Position numbers and translations under genes: made by a program
Part shown: piece by piece, positions 50,140-62,653 of the stretch
Position numbering within the stretch: position 1 is the stretch's first letter
Layout: each line of letters begins with the position of its first letter
From: Trichopria drosophilae
Lineage: Eukaryota > Arthropoda > Insecta > Hymenoptera > Diapriidae
Assembly: GCA_030407085.1 (NCBI GenBank)
Contig: CM059587.1
Location: 101,985,001-102,049,000 of the forward strand
Length of the DNA stretch: 64,000 nucleotides
Direction of reading: 5' to 3'
The notes under the pieces: model-generated
Told to the model about the DNA's origin: nothing
The model's input: only the letters and a program-made list of their open reading frames with translations
Databases searched by the model: none

Positions 50140-50570
50140 TACTTTTTTTGCCGTTTCATTTAAAGAGATGCTTAAACTTTAAAAGAATAATGATATTTTG
50201 TAAATCTACATTTGTTACAAATAAACAGATCAAAAATTAATCAGTGACGAAAGTGAAGACACTAAATATGGAAATGATATTAATTTTGAATATTAAAACT
50301 CTGATGGCAGGTTCGTATATAGCAACCCCAAAAACCTACTAGGAATTAATTTTGTGAGATATTACTAACGATTACCATTTACCATCACAAATGGTTCCTA
50401 CATTTTGAATTTTGTGAATCAGACACTTAATTTTTATTCCATGACACCAAAACGCCCGAGTAGCAATTTTCATGAAAATCCACTACTGAAAAATTTGGTT
50501 GTATAGATAAAACGATGCTAAAATCCATGTGCAAATTGTGAATTTTTGGTCGTTACAGGTAATTTACACT
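50140..50570. other. AT-rich spacer
   Basis: Nothing supported. Confidence 0.4.
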
Positions 50571-50909
50571 ATATATTCAGTCATTTTGTTCATCGAGCGA
50601 ATTTTGAGCATCCGAAAACTTTCTTCGAGAAAGTTGTTTATTAAGGTGTAAACAAATGTTTCGGAAACTTTCATCTTCATGGCATTAATACTTTATAAGT
50701 AATGAATGTTTAAAGTTGGTAGTGGACCTATACTCAGAGTCGCGGCGCACATGACGCGCCTGTCGTCAACCGTTATGTTAAACATTCATTACTTTTAAAC
50801 AATTAGAGCAATGAAAATAAAACTTTCCCAGAAAATTGTTCACAACTTTGTGTACAATCTTCTCGCTGTAAGTTTTCGGATGCTTAAAACTAAGCTCCTG
50901 AATGTATAA
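50571..50909. repeat. Foldback element, about 140-bp arms and CpG-rich loop
   Basis: Left arm 50571-50714 and right arm 50777-50909 are imperfect reverse complements. Shared words are GAGCATCCGAAAACTT/AAGTTTTCGGATGCTT, AATGAATGTTTAA/TTAAACATTCATT and ATACATTCAG-like ends. The 62-bp loop is unusually CpG-rich (GTCGCGGCGCACATGACGCG). No open frame. Such structures fit foldback transposons or a captured regulatory loop. Confidence 0.75.
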
Positions 50910-51059
50910 AAACGTTTACTGTTTATTGAGATGTATCGTTTTTACTTTTTTAATTGGATGCGGAACATTTTATTGAACAATCTCGTTTTTCATTCGTTTC
51001 AAAATTCTTAAAATTGACTAGGTTATGGTAAGTTTAAACAAAAAATGTTTGCCTTAAAA

Positions 51060-53570
51060 AGGCAAGGTACTTTTATTGTATACGAAACCAACGTCAGTGT
51101 TCTGCTGCGGCGGCTTAAAAAGTTTTTTCCTTGTATAATTAAACTCTTAGGTTCTGAAAATCAAATTTGATAAGAACTTTAAACTGGTTTAGGTATAAGT
51201 TAGGCAATTACTCTGTTATAAGTTTTTGTTTCAAAATGTATAGAGCGAGGGAAAAAATGACTTTTACTTATACTGAGTTTGGTTATCATAACATAATCGT
51301 TTTGTTCTTATAACCAAACTCTTAGGTTGTAAAAACCAAATCACACTTCCCACTGACCTGATTTACATACTAGTTAGGTAAGTACGCTATTTTAAGTTAT
51401 TCTTTTAAAACGTATAATACTAAAGAAATAAATTATTTTTATGTATTGCGAGGGTAATGTTAACATAACTAATTGGTACTTATAAAAAAACTGTTTGGTT
51501 CTGAACCAAATTCCTTTAGCATTACTAACTGAACCGGGTCGAGTAAAAATTAGGTAAGTGCTTAGGTTTCTGTTTTAAAATTTATAAACCGGAGAAATAA
51601 ATTATTTTTATAACGAGTTTGGTTATCGCAAGATGCATATATTGTTCTCGTAATCACACTTGCTCAGCATTTCCAACCGAACTGATTTCGGTACACAATA
51701 AATCATCTGTTCTAAGATTGTGTTCTCAAAACCAGTCAAAGGAAAGAAAGAACTCATTTGTATTTCTAACTCATTTAGTTATCGCAACTCATATATTTTG
51801 TTTTTGTAAAAATACTTGCCCAGCATTTCCAACCAAAATGATTTCGGTACAAATTAAGTTAGCACTCGATTCTAAGGTCTTGTTTGAAAACTGGTACAGC
51901 GGCATGATTAAATCATGTTTATTTACAAAGAGCTTGGTTATCGTTAGTTACCTACTTGGTACATATAACCAAATTATTTGTTGGTGAAATGCAAATTCGA
52001 TTAGTACATCCAACTGAACTTGTTTAGTTGCAAAATTAGATAAGCGTTGGATTCTAGGATTTGGTTTGAAACATACAAAAAAAGGCAATTAATTAATATT
52101 TTTTTTATGATGAATTTTGTTATCGGAACAGAACTATTTTATTCTTATAATTAAACTCATTTAACATTTCCAACTGTACTAAATTATGTACAAACTAAGT
52201 AAGTACTCTGTTATAAGGTTTTGTTCTTAAAAACAGTAGAGACAAAGAGGGGATATAAATTATTTTTATTTGTAAGGGATTTGGTTATAGCAATATATAT
52301 CTTTTGTTCTTGTATCAAAAATTGCTTAGATTCAACCGAACAGATTTCGGTACAAATTAAATAAGTGTTGTATTGTGAGTTTAGGTTCTTAAAACTGATG
52401 ATAAATCATTTGTTTTTATAACGAGTTTGGTTATTGCAACATAACTGATTTATTCTTATAACTAAACTCGTTAATCGCTGCCAACGGTTTGATTTCGGTG
52501 CAAATTAAGCGGCTATTGTAAGGTTTTATTCTCAAAACTCACCGAGATAGAAATAAATAATTTTTAATCATAACGAATTTGGTTAGCCCTACATACCTAT
52601 TTGGTTTTTATAACCAAACTGTTTGGGTTTGAAATACAAACTTAATTAGCACTTCCAACCGAACTGGCTTAGGTATATGTTATGTAAGTGTTCTTTTGTG
52701 GTTTTTTAAAACCGTACGGCACGAGCGAAATTAACCATTTCATTTATAATGAGTTTGGTTATTACAACATAATAACTGTTTAAGACACAAATGTAAGTTC
52801 TTTGATTTAAGATTTTGTTCTTAAAACTAGTAGATGAAAATTAGTAATTTTCATTTATAACGAGTGCTGTTATCGCTTCATATGTATTTTATTCTTATAA
52901 CCAAACTTACTAAGAGTTTCCAACCAAACTGATTTCGGTATAAGTTAAGTAAGTGTCGTATTGTACAGTTTTTAAAACAAGACCGATGGAACGACAGAAA
53001 TAAATCATTTTTGTAAATGCGGGCGTAAAGTTCGTGCGTAAAGTACTTTTGAGGCCTATCTTTCGCTCGTAAAATAAACTTTTCTGCACTCCCGGCGACG
53101 AAATTCGTAAAATGACCGGTCGTGCGTAAAGTTATACTTTACGCACTCAAACAGGCATCAAAACTTTACGCACTCACTTTACGCGCGCAAATACAAAAAA
53201 TAGGATACCTAACACGTGTGTAAAGTATAACTGTTACGCACGGGTCGGTAACTCTACACATCACTCGGCGCCTTCGGCGCCTCGTATGTATGGTTCCCGT
53301 CCCGTGCGTAAAAGTACACTTTACACCCTTGTTAGGTAATGTACTATTTTATTCATAACGAATTTGGTTACCGCTACATACCTATTTGGTTCTTATAATC
53401 AAACGGTTTGGTTCAGAAATGCAAATTCGATTATCTCTTCCGACTGAATGGGTTTACGTACAACTTGGGTATTTTGCTGTATGTTTTGGTTTAAACATAA
53501 CAAGAGAAATTAACCACTTTTATTTATAATGGGATTGGTTATCCGGTTTAAAATAACCTGTTTACTCCGA
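51060..53570. repeat. Tandem array, unit about 146-181 bp, 13-14 diverged copies
   Basis: A unit containing GAAATAAATTATTTTTATAA, CGAGTTTGGTTATCGCAACA, TTGTTCTTATAACCAAACT, TTCCAACCGAACTGATTTCGG, TACAAATTAAGTAAGTG and TAAGGTTTTGTTCTTAAAAC repeats throughout. The GAGTTTGGTTAT anchor, or a variant, falls at about 51275, 51447, 51615, 51768, 51929, 52110, 52277, 52423, 52575, 52751, 52862, 53360 and 53531. The long 52862-53360 step is explained by a 308-bp insertion. Each unit holds an inverted pair, GAGTTTGGTTAT and ATAACCAAACTC, and so can fold on its own. The 122-codon open frame at 51619-51987 is translated satellite, not a gene. Confidence 0.9.
53021..53328. mobile_element. 308-bp element of GTGCGTAAAGT words inside the tandem array
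   Basis: GTGCGTAAAGT and its complement ACTTTACGCAC, with close variants, occur about ten times in both orientations. The ends read GGGCGTAAAGT (left) and the complement of GGGTGTAAAGT (right), an 11-bp terminal inverted repeat with one mismatch. A hairpin GGCGCC-TTC-GGCGCC lies near 53268. It interrupts one unit of the surrounding satellite, and subtracting its length restores normal spacing, which supports insertion. No coding capacity. Target-site duplication is not clear. Confidence 0.78.
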
Positions 53571-53789
53571 AATTAACATTTATTTCTTTCCTCGTATTTT
53601 TGGTATTCCTTCTATTTGTTACTAACAAAGAATTAATTTTTTCTTTAAACTCAGGTGTGCAATATATTTTATTTTATCTTAGAATTATTTTAAGTAAGTT
53701 ATTTTCTCGCAAAATATCAAAAGATTCGAAGTCGATAATTGACCTGAAGGTGCAATTTCTTTTTGTGAATTTTTTTTCCTTATCAAGGG

Positions 53790-54240
53790 TGGGTTCTTAT
53801 CGAACTATTCCTTCGCAGGTCGGAGACCCGAATAGAAGAAATGCCCCATGCATCATGAGGGATCGTTCTTTTTCCTAACCCCCAGCGGCGATAAGTCTCG
53901 ACTAGGTTCCGGTGTGGTGGCAACGACCGCGACATTGAGTTAGAGTTGTAGGAGAGTTCGCGATCAAGCGTTCTACGTCAAAGGGGGCTGCGATAATCGA
54001 CTTTCGGCCCGGCTTTGTGCGTGCGGCTTTCTCGCGGCCAAAGCCGCACACCTTGACCCGCAGAGCGCAATCTAAACTACATGCCCTCCTCGGCATCGGT
54101 GTGCTTGCGAGCTTTTCGCGTGCGAATCAAGATTAAGTCGTCGAGGCTGTGAAGTCTGACCTTACTTTCCGCGACTTCCCCTCAACTTTCCTTCCAACAA
54201 TGCCATTCAAAAAGTCGACGTTTTGCACGAGCATCTTTTC
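53790..54240. promoter_or_regulatory. CpG-rich block with GTGCGGCTTT hairpin
   Basis: A sharp compositional island follows the satellite array, with dense CpG words (TCGACTTTCGGCCCGG, GCTTTTCGCGTGCGAA). A perfect 10-bp stem, GTGCGGCTTT at 54021-54030 and AAAGCCGCAC at 54040-54049, encloses nine bases. Short open frames on both strands show no recognised domain. The interval could be a promoter, a non-coding exon or the remnant of a GC-rich element; composition is the only evidence. Confidence 0.35.
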
Positions 54241-54438
54241 TAAAAATTCATATTGTCTTGAACTTGTCATTTAAGTCCATCAAGGGGATGGACGATTGCC
54301 AAACTATGCTAAAAGAGAGCATAAATAAAAACATGTGCATGTTAAAGATTTAGTTGTGCTTTTAGCCTTTCGGAAATATTGGAAATTATTATTGAATTTG
54401 CTTCAATACGGCAGAACCTCAGCGTCAACAGTTTATAA

Positions 54439-54621
54439 TTGTTTCTCGTCTATAGAAAGCACGCCGACAATGGCCGAGATTGCGGCGACTATTTAGCGCT
54501 CGAGTTACCAGGAAATGTAAAATCAATCCGTTTTGTTCGATATGCAATTAACCCTTGTACACTTCTATGGATCGTGGAACTCGCAACTGCCATAAATGTG
54601 CTATCAATAGGCCCATTGTAA
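54439..54621 (+). other. Possible exon-like open frame, unknown
   Basis: A frame of about 60 codons without an ATG start follows a TCTATAG acceptor-like sequence and ends at TAA 54619-54621. Its composition (KHADNGRDCGDYLALELPG) is more balanced than surrounding frames, and it lies 200 bp beyond the CpG-rich block. No family is recognised and no partner exon was found. Chance is a fair alternative. Confidence 0.2.
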
Positions 54622-54929
54622 ACATTTTAAAATAACTTTCAAGGTGTATTCCTATCTGATGTGAAATTATTTATTCATTGCTCCCACGATATATTTCTGC
54701 ATGTCTAAGCCTTTGAAGCATTCATCCAAATAATATCTCTTTGTAATGATTTTTTTTATATTTCAGGTAATCATTAATTACTTTAGCTTCAGTTTCTTAC
54801 TTCCTTAAAAGCATATTAGGCAGTATAAATAAATCAATATTTGTAATTAATTATTATTTTATATTGTTTAAAATAATAAACAAAGTGTAAAAATTGTTTA
54901 CAAGTATACTTCTTTATAAAAAATGTATG

Positions 54930-55790
54930 CGGAGATGAAGGCGTCATTCAAAATGGCGGGAAGAAATATAAACAGTTATTTTGATTGATATCAAACTGAG
55001 TATTCGAGGCTTTTCGGAGCCACAGATTACGAATTTGAACTCAGATTAAAAAAAATCAAAATGCTGGAATCAAAATAGCCGATCAAAATGTAAAAAGTTA
55101 CTTGATCGAAATAAAATTAGGTACTCATCATCAGGATCATTCAGATCAGCTTTTTAAATGTCGTCGACCACCTTGAATCCGCCATTTTGAATTTGTAATA
55201 TCTGAATTCAAATTCGTAACCAGCGACCAAATAAATTTGCGAAAACAATGGTTCATTCGGATCACGTAACTTTTTACATTTCGGTCGGCCGTATAGAATC
55301 CGCCTTTTGATATTTTTAATATCTGAGTTCAGATTCGCAAACAGCGACCACAAAAATCTCCTACAAAAGATCATCCAGATCAGGTAAAGTTCTACATTTT
55401 TGGCGGCCATATTGAATCCGCCATTTTGAATTTTTGATATCTGAGTTCAGATTCATAATCAGCGTGACAAAAATCTCCGAGTACAAAGGTCCATCCAGAT
55501 CAGGTAAATTTGTACACTTTTGTCGGCCCTCTTGAATCTACCATTTTGAATTTTTACTATCTGAGTTCAGATCCGTAATCAGCGAGACAAAAATCTTCGA
55601 GTATAAATGCTCATCTTGAATCTACCATTTTTAATTTTTAATGTCTGAGTTCAGATTTGTAATCAGATTTGTAACCACATAACTCTCTAAGCTGCATCAA
55701 GTAACTTTGTAGACTTTTGTAGCCCATCTTGAATCCGCTATTTTTTATCTTTAATATCTGATTTCAGCATCCCAAAAGACTTTTGTACGA
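54930..55790. repeat. Tandem array, unit about 120 bp, six or more copies
   Basis: The phrase GAATCCGCCATTTTGAATTT, or a variant, begins at 55175, 55296, 55414, 55534, 55618 and 55731, spacings of 121, 118, 120, 84 and 113 bp. Each unit continues with AATATCTGAGTTCAGATTCG, TAATCAGCGACCACAAAAAT, a CATCCAGATCAGGTAAA phrase and TTTTGTCGGCC. The 84-bp step reflects an internal deletion. An oppositely oriented copy starts the block near 54.95 kb (AAAATGGCGGG). The minus-strand open frame at 55141-55410 is translated repeat. Confidence 0.88.
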
Positions 55791-56509
55791 AAAACGTTTG
55801 TTTTTTCTAATTCAAGTTGTTGTTTTGATGTTTTATGTTGCCAATTTTACACTTCACATTATAAAAGATTGATTTTCTGCTGAAATTGAAAAGTGAATCA
55901 TGTAAGAAAATCCGACTCTCACTTGGGGGAAATATTTTGTTTTCAATATGGTAGACCAGTTGGTTTGTTACTATATGGGTAAACGAAAAAGCTGAGGCGC
56001 GTTTAGAGTTGCTAAATTTTAATATGTAATTAAATTAGGCATAACGTGAAATTGAAGATTGATGTACAAACACTGTGTTCACATAATATTTTCAAGATTT
56101 AAAACTGTGTTCACTCTGCGGTACTTGAATTATTGGAAAAAATTCAGAAAGTTACGGAATAAAAAAAAATGAAAATATCTAGCAATAAATGTTTTACATA
56201 CAATGCTAGTCTAGTCGCGATTACTTCTAGTTAAGATTATATGAAAGGTTAATGTACAAGAAATATATAATAACAAGCCCCTTAACAAACTATAAAATTC
56301 TACTTAAGTTATACGTTAATCTTGTTGCAAAAATTAGTTCCTCGTATTTTTGTGGTCCCAACTGGTTTTCTACATATCTGAAGCAATTATTTCACAAATG
56401 CACGCTATTATACATCTTAATTCAATGTAACTATATAAAAAAGATATACAAAAATTTACCATTTATTTAAAAAAAATCGTTTCTAGGAAATGAAATAAAC
56501 ATATAAGAA
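55791..56509. other. AT-rich spacer
   Basis: No gene supported; the 72-codon frame at 56252-56470 shows no recognisable features. Confidence 0.4.
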
Positions 56510-56760
56510 TAATTTGACGTTTACATGTTTTTGGATTCGAAATTCAAAATGGTGTACCCAATATGGCGGACGAAATTCCGAAATACGGATTGCTGATTTC
56601 AAAAACCCCGTAATGATGAGATTCATGAAAATAAGCCAAGATTTAGGATTTTGTCCGCCATATTGGATCTAACATTTTGAATTTAGAAAATCGGATAACG
56701 GTTTCCTAATTAGCGACATCAGAAATTCTGGAGTAACAAATTTTAATGCAATGGGATGAA
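56510..56760. repeat. Isolated copies of the 120-bp repeat family
   Basis: AAATTCAAAATGGTGTACCC, CAATATGGCGGACGAAATT, CCGCCATATTGGATCTAACA and GAAAATCGGATAACGGTTTC show units facing each other in opposite orientations. They are related to the 55 kb array and the 39.6 kb block. Confidence 0.65.
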
Positions 56761-59700
56761 AAGAAAAATTCGTGGCTGATAGGGTTAATTTTGCACAAGA
56801 AAAACAATGTTTTTTCTTCAAAAGTAATGCTTAAATGAATTTCAACGGTTGTTCATTTGCAAACTGTATTATTTTTTGTATATTATGAATTTGACGATTG
56901 GATCGTGATTCGAAAATGAAAGCAGCATTATATGTCTCCATACATAGATCCTTATATTTCAAAATACTACTCAAAAACGTAATTTTCTTTACAAACTACA
57001 TACAATTCTCAAATATTTTGTTATGAATGTTTCAAAACTAAACATGAAATAGTAAACTTAATTTTAAATTAGTTTTGGTTAATTACATTTTAGTGGTAAC
57101 CTCATATTATCATTATACGAATAAAATTCAATTATGAGGTTCAAAGGGTTTTATAGGTAATGAATTAGATTAATAACCTGCAATCTTGTGTCCTGTCATG
57201 TGATGATAATGATGATAACAATGATTATACTCATATTAACACTAATGAACGAGGTATTCTTATTGAATGTAAAAATCGAACAAAATATTTTCTTAATAAT
57301 ATTTATGCTTGAAAAAGTTCAATTCCAAGACTACTATATATGAATAAGAACTGTACAGTAACTCCATTAATAATAGTAGCCAGACGAAGGGTTCAACTTT
57401 TTGATTATCTTAATAAATCGATCTAAATTTTATTTAAATTGCCGGCTAGAAATTGGACAAAAAGTGATTAGGTTATTCGTGCTAAATATTCTGAGTAATT
57501 TTATAAAGAAGCAGTGTAGGAAACTGTCCACTATTTATATAGGAAAGATATCCAAACACTACCTAAGAAATTGTTACGTTTTTTTAAGAAAAACTATTCG
57601 GATTTATTACCACAAACTGGCCAGCATTCAAGTTTATTAACAAAAAATGACCAGAATTTAGAATTTCGAAAAAAAAACGGAATTTCTACTAAATTTTAAG
57701 AAAATACTTCCTTCTCTCGAGTAAACATTTATTTCAATTTACAGAATTCTTTTTATGGAATCGCTTAAAACTACTAACCGCTCAATTTTATTGGCAGGGA
57801 GCATTTACTTCTCTCAGTGTACTTGCTTTTAAGCAGTCTCTAAGATACCCTCGATTAAACTGATTAAACTACAAGTAACGAAATAAATTTCTCATTTCCA
57901 AGAGATAGTAATCAACATTAAACGACACAAAACGGAATCTACCAAAATCGATATCATTATCAGAAATTTGATATTTATATTCGTCTGAAATATCCATTTC
58001 GTCAGTGTATTGGAGTACTAATAATTTACTAAAATACAGTAAACATCATATACCCAAAATAAAACATATGTTTACGCTCGTACATATTATTCAATAATAA
58101 TATATAAATATGTGGTGTTCATCTTAAAAACGAGAAAATACCAATGTTTGTGTTGCATATTTTGAATGTTTCTAATTAATTTTTTCCAATGACATAAACT
58201 CATTTGCTCCATCTGAAATAATGCAAATTTAAATAGAAAAATACACAAATTTGTTTATTTATTGAACAATCCCATGTTTCCATCTTTACCAGCATGAACT
58301 AATTTTTATATTTTTTTAACGAAATTAAAATTATGCAACACAAACCGACTTAATCATTGAATATACACATGGAATATTTTCCATATGTTACCAAATATTT
58401 CAATAAACTGAATAAATCTACAGAGAGACTTAATTAACTCAGCATTCAAAACATCTAACATAGTACAGCCGGACTCAATCAAACGCTATTTGGACGAATA
58501 GTCCAATATTTTTTAGCAATTTTTACGATTCCCTATGCCGTAAAACGATCGAATTTCATATTGTGATACATGTTGTAGAGGCCCGTAACAGAACAGATTG
58601 GATTAAGAGGTTATCTCTGTCTTTATCAAGGATCATGTATACCTGTCGGCATGGTCCAAATCACGCTAAACCCATTTTTAATTAAAAATCACAGCTTTAA
58701 AAGTGCCAATTTTAATAAAACTAGCTACAAATTTAGTACAGCTAGTAAAAATGTCAGAATTCAAATTACAAATGCTCTATTACTGGGGAAAGAAACCTTT
58801 ACTGCGAAACTAAAATCAAAATAATGATTATCTCTCGGTATCATGCTCCTTTTACTCTTATAATATGAATTGTGAAAAGTGAATAACGAAATAAAATGAT
58901 GTAACTAGGATATAGTAATGGCTTCAGCATTTAATGAAATATAGAATCAAAGTATTATTATTTTTACAAAATTATTAATTATCGCGTTCAGGACAAGGAG
59001 TCATTACACCTACTGAAGAGCACGATTTGACATTCTGGTACGAACCGCATTTTGATAATAGTTTGAATTAAAAGCACTAGAGTAGTAAGTGATTCTAACA
59101 TCTAGAACTGATTGATTTATTGCGCTAGACCTGAACTGATTACGTAAGATGACTTTAAACAGATTGAGCGTACGTAACATTCTATTTCTTACCAGTAGAC
59201 ATATAGTATCACAGTTTTGGAAAACCACCCATATGAAATATAATAACTCATAAATCGAAAACTAGATCGATGTAATGGGGTAAATTTGAAAATCATTGTT
59301 GAAATTTTGGTCAGGGTCATTTTGACTGTTACTACTTCCATTTTCAATGCACGTAATGCCGAAAAGCGTTAGACACTAAGAGGATGTGGATCAATGCAAG
59401 CTCATCGGCGAAATGACCGGGTGATCGCTCGATTCCAAACTCCCAATTTCAAATCGATCTTAGCTATCCGACAACAGTTATCGGCTTGATGCCAAGACCT
59501 AGTTACTCGACGTGCATTTTTATCATTGTCGCAGCACATTTCTTAATGAGTCGGACAACATGTAAACATTTCTCTCCAAGATATTGAAGAGTGAGCTCAA
59601 GGTCGGAATCAATACCAAAACATACCTTGGTTTCACTTGAAGCGACACATTAACGTTATTCAAATGATTGTTTTGATGTTTATCTTGAATGCATTTACCG

Positions 59701-62405
59701 AAATGTTTGTTTGACACGTGAATATTAGTTTTATAAATATTCTTCGAAACGGGGAATATTTTCCATTTGACCTGTTTTTTTTTTAGTCGGCGAAGTGATA
59801 TTTACATAACATATTCTCCAAATTTATAAAGAGGATAGGAGCACAATACCACATAGTTCATTATGACGTCTTCAAAATACGTTTCGGTAGATAATTAAAC
59901 AAATATATATTGCAGTAGTTTTCTCACTTCTTAAAACATTAGTCATGAAAAGGTCATTGTTTCTTGGTAAAAAATAAATCCAGTATCTGGCCAGTTTTTT
60001 TGGCGAGTAATATTATTTCGAGTATTAACGTTATAAGTAAACCAAGCAATGTAAGAAAAAAAACTGAACAAATTTCTACCAGGGTTATGATTGGCAATAA
60101 ATGAATACATAGCCAATGTTTTAAAATATAAGTTTCTTCCAGCAGGCGCTAGATAGTGAACAATATTACTTGAGTTATTTACGATGTCAATATGTCCTTG
60201 GAATTATTTACATCTGAATTTCCTGGAACGATTGTAACTCAATTCTATAATTGTAAATGAGAAGTTATAGAAACATATTACATTTATGGGATAAGTTTAC
60301 CTTAAGATCACTACATACATCTTGAATGATATTTCAGAATTAAAAAAACTTTAAAATCTCAAAGAGATCTTGAAGACTACATTTTTGTTTGAAGAAATCT
60401 AAATTGGGCACTTACACAATATATGTATATTACGTCTACGTTGAGTAGAAACTACTATGATTAACTGATTAATTGGTTAATGTAACTAAGTAAAAATCGT
60501 TACTAAATAGAGACAATAATTTGTTGGTTACTTAATTAAAATAGTCAATGAGTCATAAATTTGAAGTGTGGGGGTGTATTAACAAGATACGTTCAGACGA
60601 CGGTGATATTTCGTGATGTCTGATGATGATTAATGGATGATTATTGTTGGATGTGGATCATTAACGATCATTCGTTTAACTTCACTTAAGTAATGATTAT
60701 ATGCAACGATGGATTACTTAATCCAGAACGCGGCAATCTCATTTAAAAATGCTAAAATATTACCGAAAAACTGCTTTATTTTTAACGTCCTTCGTGAATA
60801 AAGTGTTGATTAGAGTAAGGAATAAATTGGCTATCACAAATGGAAAACGGTTTAGTTTACTATCTTATATAGTTCAAGATAACACAAATATAAAATTAGT
60901 TACGCATACTGCGTTTAGATGGTAATCTATAAAGATAGTTCGTTTCCATTACGAAAGTCATTTATGACGTTTTTGCTTCAACAAAAAAAAATAGTAAGCA
61001 ACATCGGTTAAGCAGATGCATATGAAAAATTCCACCATACATTTTAATATTTAAGAAACTATTTATTTAGACCACGAATTTAATATAATTGACAAGCAAG
61101 AAAAATTTGTCGATATATATAATAAGAAATCAATTAACGTAGATTCCATCGGTTACAAAATGTGCGTTTCAAGTCTTAAAAAAACATATTGTAATACGTT
61201 GTACTAAAATAAGATTAAATATTTTACTAGTTAACTTAAAACTATTTTATGACGTTATTTTTATAATTCGTGATATATTTGATATTTCGCAGTATTTAGC
61301 AGACTATGAAAATATATAGCTAATTTCTACGACAATACTTTGTTTTTTAATTAACCGATATCTAGATCTCAACGACAACCTAGTAAAAATGTTTTTTGTT
61401 TGAAGCGTTCATGAAAAACCTAGCATAAAAATGTGTATGTAAACTATTAATTAGGGAAAATTACGTACATTAAGTTGAAAATCTAAATTCTATTAACTTA
61501 AATGTAAAACTATTACATTAATGTTTAACTAACACTTCTCGCCATGTATACTTAGGATGTAGTCAGAATATTCGGCAAACCTCGTTTTAATACATTTTAT
61601 ATCATTAGAGAATTCTTAGATTATTTCGGAAGGGTGAATTACTTTCCATACTACGTTAATAACGTCCATCAGGAAAATAACTTATTAATGAACCATTTAC
61701 ATTTTAATTATTAGTATTTACTAGTGATAGATATAACCACCACAAAAATTATTCTAATGAAATTAATGTATTTTGCACGAAATTTAAATACGTCCTTTCT
61801 TACACTCATTACCAATTTATGAAACATTTAAAATAGTTCAAGGAATTGTGCACGAGATCGTCTATTCTCAGATGACATCGTATATTGTCGGTAATTTGTT
61901 ATATACGTGTATAATCTACTTAAATGTGTTATTGAGAATAAGCACATCCGAGCATGTACAAAATAATAGGTACGATCAGATTGGCGTCTGATCGATGCCA
62001 ACTACCCCATTTCCCACTAGGTGTCGTAAAGAGCACAAGCGCAAGTCGCATACGGTTAGAAGTTAAATCATGTCATACATAGAAACGCACCGTTTCAAAA
62101 TGCATTTACGATCGGTTACTAATTATGTGTTGAATGTCTTTAGTAGCGACTATTTGCACTTTAACTTTAGTGTTTATAATTTAGAAGGTATGCTTTTAAT
62201 TAAACTATTTTTATTTTCGCTTATCAATTCTTAATGACTGTTATGTTTAACTAAAAGAACTCCAATATATTTTACTGATAGATTCAGGAATTATTCAGCA
62301 AACAACAGAAATAAAACGGAACTCTTTATAAAATTTTAAAGTTTGGTACAAGTATTTTACATTTAAATGGAAATTTTTCATAAAACTTACTTTACTGAAC
62401 AATTG
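56761..62405. other. AT-rich stretch, no confident gene
   Basis: About 5.6 kb without a supported gene. The sequence ACTTCTCTCAGTGTA near 57.81 kb matches the right terminus of the CACTGAGAGAA-type elements, but no left partner was found nearby. A less AT-rich patch lies at 59.33-59.56 kb with no readable protein. A GATGATGAT-rich patch lies near 60.60-60.67 kb. Confidence 0.5.
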
Positions 62406-62490
62406 GTAATCACACGTCAAAATATCATAAGACAAAAGTATCATATGTCAAAATATCAAATAGGAAAATGTCATCGGCAATATATCACCC
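62406..62490. repeat. Cluster of the phrase GTCAAAATATCA
   Basis: Units CGTCAAAATATCATAA, GACAAAAGTATCATAT, GTCAAAATATCAAATA and GGAAAATGTCATCGGC follow at about 16-bp spacing. They are a diverged form of the better-preserved cluster at 63.50-63.65 kb, in the same orientation. Confidence 0.65.
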
Positions 62491-62653
62491 TATACACCTC
62501 CATGAAACGTTTCCCGGTTTTCCACATAACTTGTTAAATAGATTGCCGTTATGATTAAATAATTGATTTCCTCTTTGAGTTAGTACAAACGACAGGCCTA
62601 CGATCACGAATGGACAGAAAAACTAAATTTAAAGTAGAAAATAAGGCTTTATA

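Noticed and set aside
51619..51987. 122-codon open frame
   Set aside because: It runs through the 165-bp tandem array and translates repeat units (the same CSAFPTELISV/CPAFPTKMISV-like phrase appears twice), so it is not a gene.
51060..53570. CRISPR array
   Set aside because: Units are long, diverged and continuous without unique spacers, and the genome is eukaryotic.
55141..55410. 89-codon minus-strand frame
   Set aside because: Translation of the 120-bp tandem repeat; the same phrase recurs within it.
57400..57830. Complete CACTGAGAGAA-type MITE ending near 57.82 kb
   Set aside because: A right-end-like ACTTCTCTCAGTGTA is present but no matching left end was found upstream.
59330..59560. 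Less AT-rich patch as a coding exon or RNA gene
   Set aside because: All frames are broken within about 30 codons and no tRNA or snRNA-like fold or box was recognisable.
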